Source of the DNA: Prevotellaceae bacterium UBA3627
GTDB taxonomy: Bacteria > Bacteroidota > Bacteroidia > Bacteroidales > Bacteroidaceae
Direction: 5' to 3'
Assembly (NCBI GenBank): GCA_002373375.1
Contig: DFLE01000047.1
Location: 10,678 to 74,677 of the forward strand
DNA: 64,000 nucleotides
The notes under the pieces were generated by a model. It was not told where the DNA came from and made no database searches. It saw only the letters and a program-made list of their open reading frames with translations. Position numbers and translations under genes: made by a program. Position 1 is the first letter of the stretch. Every line of letters begins with the position of its first letter. This document shows, piece by piece, positions 59,889-64,000 of this stretch.

Positions 59889-60752
59889 TTATCCGTAAAC
59901 AATTTTGCCGTTCTCGTCGGTGTTCTCAGGTATGAACGACTTGTTGTACTGCTCCATGCCTCTGAGAGACATACCCATGTTAGAGAAGCCTCCGTCATGG
60001 AAGAGCGTCTGCATCGTCACCTTCTTCGTAAGGTCAGAGAAGAGAGTCATGCAGTAGTCGGCGCAGTCATCGGCAGATGCGTTGCCCAGTGGTGACATAC
60101 GGTCGGCGAAGTCAAGCATACCGTCGAAGCCCTTGATGCCGCCGCCGGCGGTGGTCAGTGTAGGCGACTGTGATATGCAGTTGATGCGCACGCCCTTCTC
60201 TCTGCCGTAGATGTAGCCGAATGAGCGTGTGATAGACTCCAGCAGAGCCTTTGCGTCGGCCATATCGTTATATCCGAAGAATGTACGGTGGCTTGCCACG
60301 TAGGTCAGAGCCACGATAGAGCCGCCTTCAGATATAGCGTCGAGCTTCTTTGCCACCTGTATCATCTTGTGGAAAGAGATGGCGGATATGTCGAGAGTCT
60401 TGTCAAGGAAACCATAGTCAAGGTCGTCGTATGTGCGTTTCTTACGCATGTTGACCGACATGGCGCATGAGTGGAGCACGAAGTCTATCTTGCCGCCGAG
60501 AGCCTTCTGTGCCTCGGTAAACAGGTTCTCCAGGTCTTCTACGCTTGTTGCGTCGGCAGGTATCATAGCCTTGGCGTTGGTCTTCTTCGCCAGTTCGTCA
60601 AGTGTACCCATACGTATAGCCACAGCGGTGTTGGTGAGTACTATCTCAGCACCCTCTTCCACAGCGCGCTCTGCTACTTTCCATGCTATTGACTGATTGT
60701 TAAGTGCACCGAAAATGATGCCACGTTTTCCTTTAAGTAAGTTATAAGCCAT
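59889..60752 (-). CDS. fabI: Enoyl-ACP reductase
   Basis: FabI reduces trans-2-enoyl-ACP in the last step of the fatty-acid elongation cycle. The 287-residue SDR has the divergent cofactor loop GKRGIIFGALNNQSIAW, LHSCAMSVNMRKKRTYDDL, ALTYVASHRTFFGYNDMADAKALLE with the YX6K catalytic pair, and ISQSPTLTTAGGGIKGF. A promoter lies at 60781-60811. The 134-bp spacer to the PurF-like gene holds GAGTTA/ACTCAT micro-repeats. Confidence 0.95.
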   Translation of the reverse strand: MAYNLLKGKRGIIFGALNNQSIAWKVAERAVEEGAEIVLTNTAVAIRMGTLDELAKKTNAKAMIPADATSVEDLENLFTEAQKALGGKIDFVLHSCAMSVNMRKKRTYDDLDYGFLDKTLDISAISFHKMIQVAKKLDAISEGGSIVALTYVASHRTFFGYNDMADAKALLESITRSFGYIYGREKGVRINCISQSPTLTTAGGGIKGFDGMLDFADRMSPLGNASADDCADYCMTLFSDLTKKVTMQTLFHDGGFSNMGMSLRGMEQYNKSFIPENTDENGKIVYG

Positions 60753-60780
60753 TTTGTTTCGTTTATTGTAAATCGTGGTG

Positions 60781-60811
60781 CAAAATTACAACTTTCAGTT
60801 GACATATACAA
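60781..60811 (-). promoter_or_regulatory. Bacteroidota-type promoter of fabI
   Basis: Minus-strand -7 TAATTTTG at 60781-60788 and -33 TTG at 60809-60811 with 20 bp spacing. Iteron element C lies 80 bp upstream. Confidence 0.75.
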
Positions 60812-60892
60812 CTAAATCGCCCAAAAGATTTGTTTGCGGACATAAAAACATACCTTCTGTCGCCTTATCGCCTTTTCTGCAGACATACCTTA

Positions 60893-61259
60893 AAATAGGA
60901 CATTTTTGTCATTTCGCCTTTTTATTTTTGTCAACAAAAAAATGCAATCTAGGAGGAAAATGACCTTTTGAAAGGGCGAAAATCATCATTTTTCATCTCT
61001 TTTTTCGTGAAAGCATAGCTTTTACATTGTCATTCGATAGCTTTCACGATGAGAAACGATAGCTTTCACACCCTGAAAGCATAGCTTTTACAACGCAAAC
61101 CCCATAGTTTTTTTCATGCTTTTTCGTAATCCACTACTGATTATCAACGAGTTACAACCCTCTGTAGATTTCGCTGTACGCGGCCAGCAGGAAATAATTT
61201 TCAAATATCGCGAGCATGAGGCGTTAACGGAAGGTCCAAAATAGGACATTTTTGTCATC
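60893..61259 (-). repeat. Dispersed iteron element, copy C (reverse orientation)
   Basis: Read on the minus strand it begins at 61259 with ATGACAAAAATGTCCTATT, then GGACCTTCCGTTAACGCCTC, GGGTTGTAACTCGTTGATAA, AAAAAGCATGAAAAAA, four 22-bp units, a low-GC spacer, TTTTTGTTGACAAAAAT, GGCGAAAT and the closing ATGACAAAAATGTCCTATT (60893-60911). Order and boundaries match copies A and B. The stretch 60812-60892 and 61260-61466 is AT-rich and otherwise empty, apart from about 40 bp next to the right boundary shared with copy B. Confidence 0.9.
61003..61090 (-). repeat. 22-bp iteron array of copy C
   Basis: Minus-strand units are 61090-61069, 61068-61047, 61046-61025 and 61024-61003. Heads TAAAAGCTAT or TGAAAGCTAT carry the tails GCTTTCAGGGTG, CGTTTCTCATCG, CGAATGACAATG and GCTTTCACGAAA. 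Unit 1 equals unit 1 of copy A; unit 2 is close to unit 2 of copy B; unit 3 is close to unit 2 of copy A. Confidence 0.92.
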
Positions 61260-61466
61260 GGTTAACATAAATCAAGTCTAATTCAATGACGAATTTAGGC
61301 TGTATTTCCATGGATTTATTATTCTGTCTAAGGATTATAGGATTTAAGGATATTCCTCCAAATATGTCAGAGTTGTTGAAAATAAAATTAATGACAAATT
61401 CGCGGATAATTACATGAAAATTACATGTTCTTTCTTTTAACATATAATTGCCATGAATTATCCATA

Positions 61467-61512
61467 CGCTCGGCGACGTAAGGAGACGCTTGCTACCGTA
61501 GGGACGCAAGAA
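61467..61512 (-). repeat. Dispersed 45-bp motif, copy C
   Basis: Reverse complement of 13737-13784 over about 43 bp, lying upstream of element C in element orientation, as in copy B but with a longer gap of about 210 bp. Confidence 0.9.
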
Positions 61513-61617
61513 TTATTCAGAAATTATTATAGAAAAAACCTCTCGCTCAGTGCAAATGTCTCTTTGTTGAATATTCCTTATCTTAACGATAGTAACCGCT
61601 TTTTGGGTGACGATATA

Positions 61618-61660
61618 AACAATAACGGCTGAAGATTTATTTCTTCAGCCGTTTATTGTT
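61618..61660 (-). terminator. Terminator of the BspA-like gene
   Basis: AACAATAACGGCTGAAGA and TTCTTCAGCCGTTTATTGTT form a stem of about 19 bp with a one-base bulge, loop about TTTAT. It lies about 50 bp after the stop codon on the minus strand. Confidence 0.8.
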
Positions 61661-61708
61661 TTATGTGCTTTTGTGTAAAACTGTTGCTGTTTATACACTG
61701 TTTACCTG

Positions 61709-64000
61709 TTACTTCACCACAATCTTCTTGCCGTTACGGATGTAAACACCTTTCCTCAGTTGGCTTGTGGTTGCTTTCTTACCCACCAACTGACCGCCTA
61801 CGGTGTAGATAGAGCCATCGCGACGCTCGTTGTCTGCTGTCACTGTCTCAACACCTGTCTGGTCTAATACCGTCAACGTGCTCTTGATGTTGTCAGCCTC
61901 GTATGACTTGCTGATGTCAGTTTCAGTCATCAGGGCGTTCTTCACCACTACGTCATAGTCACCGTTTACTACGTTGTCAGCTATGTTGACCGTCAGTGTT
62001 GCTATCTCGCCGTCACCTCCTGCAAAGTTCTCGTCATTCATTGAACTGCAGAGGAAGCGCACCGCACCGTCACTCACTTCGTCCACCATAAGCGTGTGTG
62101 CATCGCCGGCGGCAAGCCTGTCTGATGACAGCGAAGCCTTGGCATTGGTAGCCATGCTCACACCCTCCGGCAGATACAAGTCAAACTGGAAGCCGCGTAT
62201 GTCGCTTGCGTTCCTCATGCGTACAGACAGTTCTACCTGAGAGTTCTTGCTGCCGCTGACATTCTCCACGTATATCACGTTCTCCGCATCGCTCTCGTCG
62301 GTCGCAGGCATTGCCGCGCCCTTGCTCATGGCAGCCTTTGCGTTGTTGCTTGTGCCGCCGTATATAGAGCCGGCAGAGATGATATTGGCTATACCGACGT
62401 AATCCCTTACGTCTATGTCTCCGTTCTCATCCACGTCGCTGGCCTCTGCGTCAAACGCCTCTGGGGTTTCGCCCATGATATAGCTTGCCACGCCAGAGTA
62501 GTCTTTTGCGTTGACCACGTCATCACCGTTACTATCGCCCTGCAGGTTGAATTTCTCTATGAAGAAGAAGTTCTTCCACTGGTCCGCTGCCTGATAGTCG
62601 TCTATGCTTTCTGTCGGAACATACAGCGTACACTCCCACTTGTTGATGTCGTCAAGTGCCTGCGCACCGCATGTCGGAGGCACGGCAGCTCTGGTCCTGA
62701 ACTTCGTCATTGACGTGCAGTCAGAGAAAGCCTCCTTGCCTATGCTCTTCAACTGCCTGCCACAGGTGAAGTGCTCCAGACTGCTGCAACGGCTGAAGGC
62801 GTATGCGCCTATTGACTTCACTCCGTCGCCCATGCTCACGTCTGTCAGGTTCGTGCAACCATAAAACTCATAGTCAGAAATCTCCGTCTCTTTGTCTGTA
62901 AACTTCACCGAGCGCAGCGTGGTGTTACGATAGAATGGAGAATACCCTGCGCTGCTTGTCTTCGTATAGCTTAGTTTCCTTCCTATATACACCTCGTCAA
63001 GCGTACAGTCAGAGAATACCTTATTGTTTTCTAAGACTATAGGAGTGTTATCCTTGCTGTTCTCAAACCTTACAGAGGTAAGACTGCTGCAGCCTGAGAA
63101 TATAGTAGAGCCGATGCTGGTCACGCTGTTACCGATGGTCACAGATGTCAGTCCGCTGCAGCCAGAGAACGCAGAAGAGCCGATGCTGGTCACGCTGTTG
63201 GGAATGGTTACCGATGTCAGGCCGCTGCAGCCTTCGAACGCATAAGAGCCGATGCTGGTCACACCATCTGGTATGACAAGTTTCGTTATCTCCGTATTCT
63301 CATCACTATAAAGATGATGTGCATAGTACAGCGGATTGGCAGTTGAATCACCAAATTTAATGCTGCACCAATTCTTTATATCTGGCACAATAACTTTTTT
63401 CAAACCGCTGCAGCCATAGAACGCATCATAGCCGATACTGGTCACGCTGTTTGGAATAGTTACCGAGGTCAGTCCGCTGCAGCCATAGAAAGCATAAGAG
63501 TTAATGCTGGTAACATCGTTTGGAATGACAAGTTTCGTTATCTCCGTATTCTCATCACTATACAGGTGATGTGCAAAGCTCAGCGGATTGTCAGTAGAAC
63601 TGGCAAATTTAATATTGCACCAATTCTTTATATCGAAATTCGGAACAATAACTTTTTCCAGGCCGCTGCAGCCAGAGAACGCAGAAGAGCCGATGTTGGT
63701 CACACTGTTGGGGATGATTACTGATTTTAAGTTACTCATTTCATAACACATGTATGATGGAATACTTGTCATATCATCACCTATAACAAACTCCGTTATC
63801 TGATTCCTTATATTATAGAACGGATTGGATGAATAACTGGAGAACGCAGGATAGTTCTTTGCATTCCATGTTATTGATTTCAGTCCGCTGCAGCCAGAGA
63901 ACGCAGAAGAGCCGATGCTGGTCACACTGTTGCCGATGGTCACTGAGGTCAGGCCGCTGCAGCCAGAGAACGCAGAAGAGCCGATGCTGGTCACACTGTT
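61709..64000 (-). CDS. BspA-like leucine-rich-repeat surface protein with dockerin-like, cohesin-like and type IX tail (N-terminus outside window)
   Basis: At least 761 residues; the N-terminus lies beyond 64000. From about 64000 to 62610 it is made of LRR_5 repeats of about 23 residues (LTSVTIPNSVTSIGSSAFSG), with near-identical DNA copies. Two dockerin-like calcium loops follow (GDSNGDDVVNAKDY and SDVDENGDIDVRDY, about 62550-62410), then a cohesin-like beta-sandwich (VELSVRMRNASDIRGFQFDL, about 62270-61870). The last 50 residues (GSIYTVGGQLV, KGVYIRNGKKIVVK) are a type IX secretion-type C-terminal sorting tail. Probably a secreted, surface-bound adhesin. PorQ and PorE in the same window fit export by that route. 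Confidence 0.88.
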   Translation of the reverse strand, partial: NSVTSIGSSAFSGCSGLTSVTIGNSVTSIGSSAFSGCSGLKSITWNAKNYPAFSSYSSNPFYNIRNQITEFVIGDDMTSIPSYMCYEMSNLKSVIIPNSVTNIGSSAFSGCSGLEKVIVPNFDIKNWCNIKFASSTDNPLSFAHHLYSDENTEITKLVIPNDVTSINSYAFYGCSGLTSVTIPNSVTSIGYDAFYGCSGLKKVIVPDIKNWCSIKFGDSTANPLYYAHHLYSDENTEITKLVIPDGVTSIGSYAFEGCSGLTSVTIPNSVTSIGSSAFSGCSGLTSVTIGNSVTSIGSTIFSGCSSLTSVRFENSKDNTPIVLENNKVFSDCTLDEVYIGRKLSYTKTSSAGYSPFYRNTTLRSVKFTDKETEISDYEFYGCTNLTDVSMGDGVKSIGAYAFSRCSSLEHFTCGRQLKSIGKEAFSDCTSMTKFRTRAAVPPTCGAQALDDINKWECTLYVPTESIDDYQAADQWKNFFFIEKFNLQGDSNGDDVVNAKDYSGVASYIMGETPEAFDAEASDVDENGDIDVRDYVGIANIISAGSIYGGTSNNAKAAMSKGAAMPATDESDAENVIYVENVSGSKNSQVELSVRMRNASDIRGFQFDLYLPEGVSMATNAKASLSSDRLAAGDAHTLMVDEVSDGAVRFLCSSMNDENFAGGDGEIATLTVNIADNVVNGDYDVVVKNALMTETDISKSYEADNIKSTLTVLDQTGVETVTADNERRDGSIYTVGGQLVGKKATTSQLRKGVYIRNGKKIVVK

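Noticed and set aside
60893..61259. Insertion sequence or MITE identity for the iteron element
   Set aside because: Ends are direct, not inverted, repeats; no transposase fragment or clear target duplication was found. A non-autonomous element of an unknown kind is not excluded.
1..64000. tRNA or rRNA genes
   Set aside because: I looked for GGTTCRANNC-type T-arms with paired acceptor stems in the intergenic stretches and saw none; an automated search could still find one I missed.

Overview
The window looks like a chromosomal segment of a Bacteroidales bacterium, most probably Prevotella or a close relative. The evidence is the recurrent Bacteroidota promoter signature (TTTG, 19-20 bp, TAnnTTTG), type IX secretion genes (PorQ and PorE homologues), a BspA-like leucine-rich-repeat surface protein with a type IX-style C-terminal tail, a YfhO-family membrane protein, and pectin and xylose catabolism. 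No rRNA, tRNA, integrase, intact insertion sequence or cas gene was seen.

Layout. 1-7021 (+): end of an exopolysaccharide/O-antigen operon (flippase, UDP-GlcNAc 2-epimerase, five glycosyltransferases). 7066-9055 (-): a WecA/MraY-type initiating transferase and a coiled-coil lipoprotein. 9160-10771 (-): folE, queE and queD, the queuosine precursor pathway, with a candidate preQ1-I riboswitch directly before queD and a 72-bp tandem repeat in the same leader. 11124-13205 (+): a TonB-dependent receptor. 13206-15090: accessory stretch with repeat element copy A, a small ORF bracketed by direct repeats, an MGMT-family gene and a decayed SLC13 transporter end. 15115-23257 (-): a protoporphyrin operon hemN-hemG-hemE-hemAC-hemD-hemB-hemL in which HemA and HemC are fused and both shortened. 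23438-30011 (-): FabG, a PL10-type pectate lyase, a GH140-type glycosidase, YfhO. 30276-33141 (+): a highly expressed OmpA-type porin, a PfkB kinase, nadD. 33298-36230 (+): xylB and xylA. 36240-38663 (-): aroB and dacB. 38873-39910 (+): asnA. 40021-43478: a decayed polymorphic-toxin/immunity islet followed by repeat element copy B. 43479-44651 (-): a DUF4143-type ATPase. 44893-49901 (+): porQ, polyprenyl synthetase, tatD, porE. 49959-56411 (-): ABC uptake genes, an LTA-synthase-like sulfatase, priA. 56540-58075 (+): frr, rsgA. 58285-60752 (-): a PurF-like protein lacking the catalytic Cys, and fabI. 60893-61259: repeat element copy C. 61709-64000 (-): BspA-like protein, cut by the window end.

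The least explained signal is a dispersed, non-coding element of about 370-385 bp present three times (13270-13645, 43096-43478, 60893-61259 reversed). Each copy is bounded by the same short direct repeat and carries four 22-bp iteron-like units with a constant 10-bp head and a variable tail. Units are shared between copies but in a different order. Each copy also lies near a second dispersed motif of about 45 bp. Other points worth a second look are the HemA-HemC fusion without HemC domain 3, the candidate preQ1 riboswitch with a compensating pseudoknot, the toxin/immunity islet, and the Cys-less PurF paralogue. All assignments were made by eye; no database search was run.
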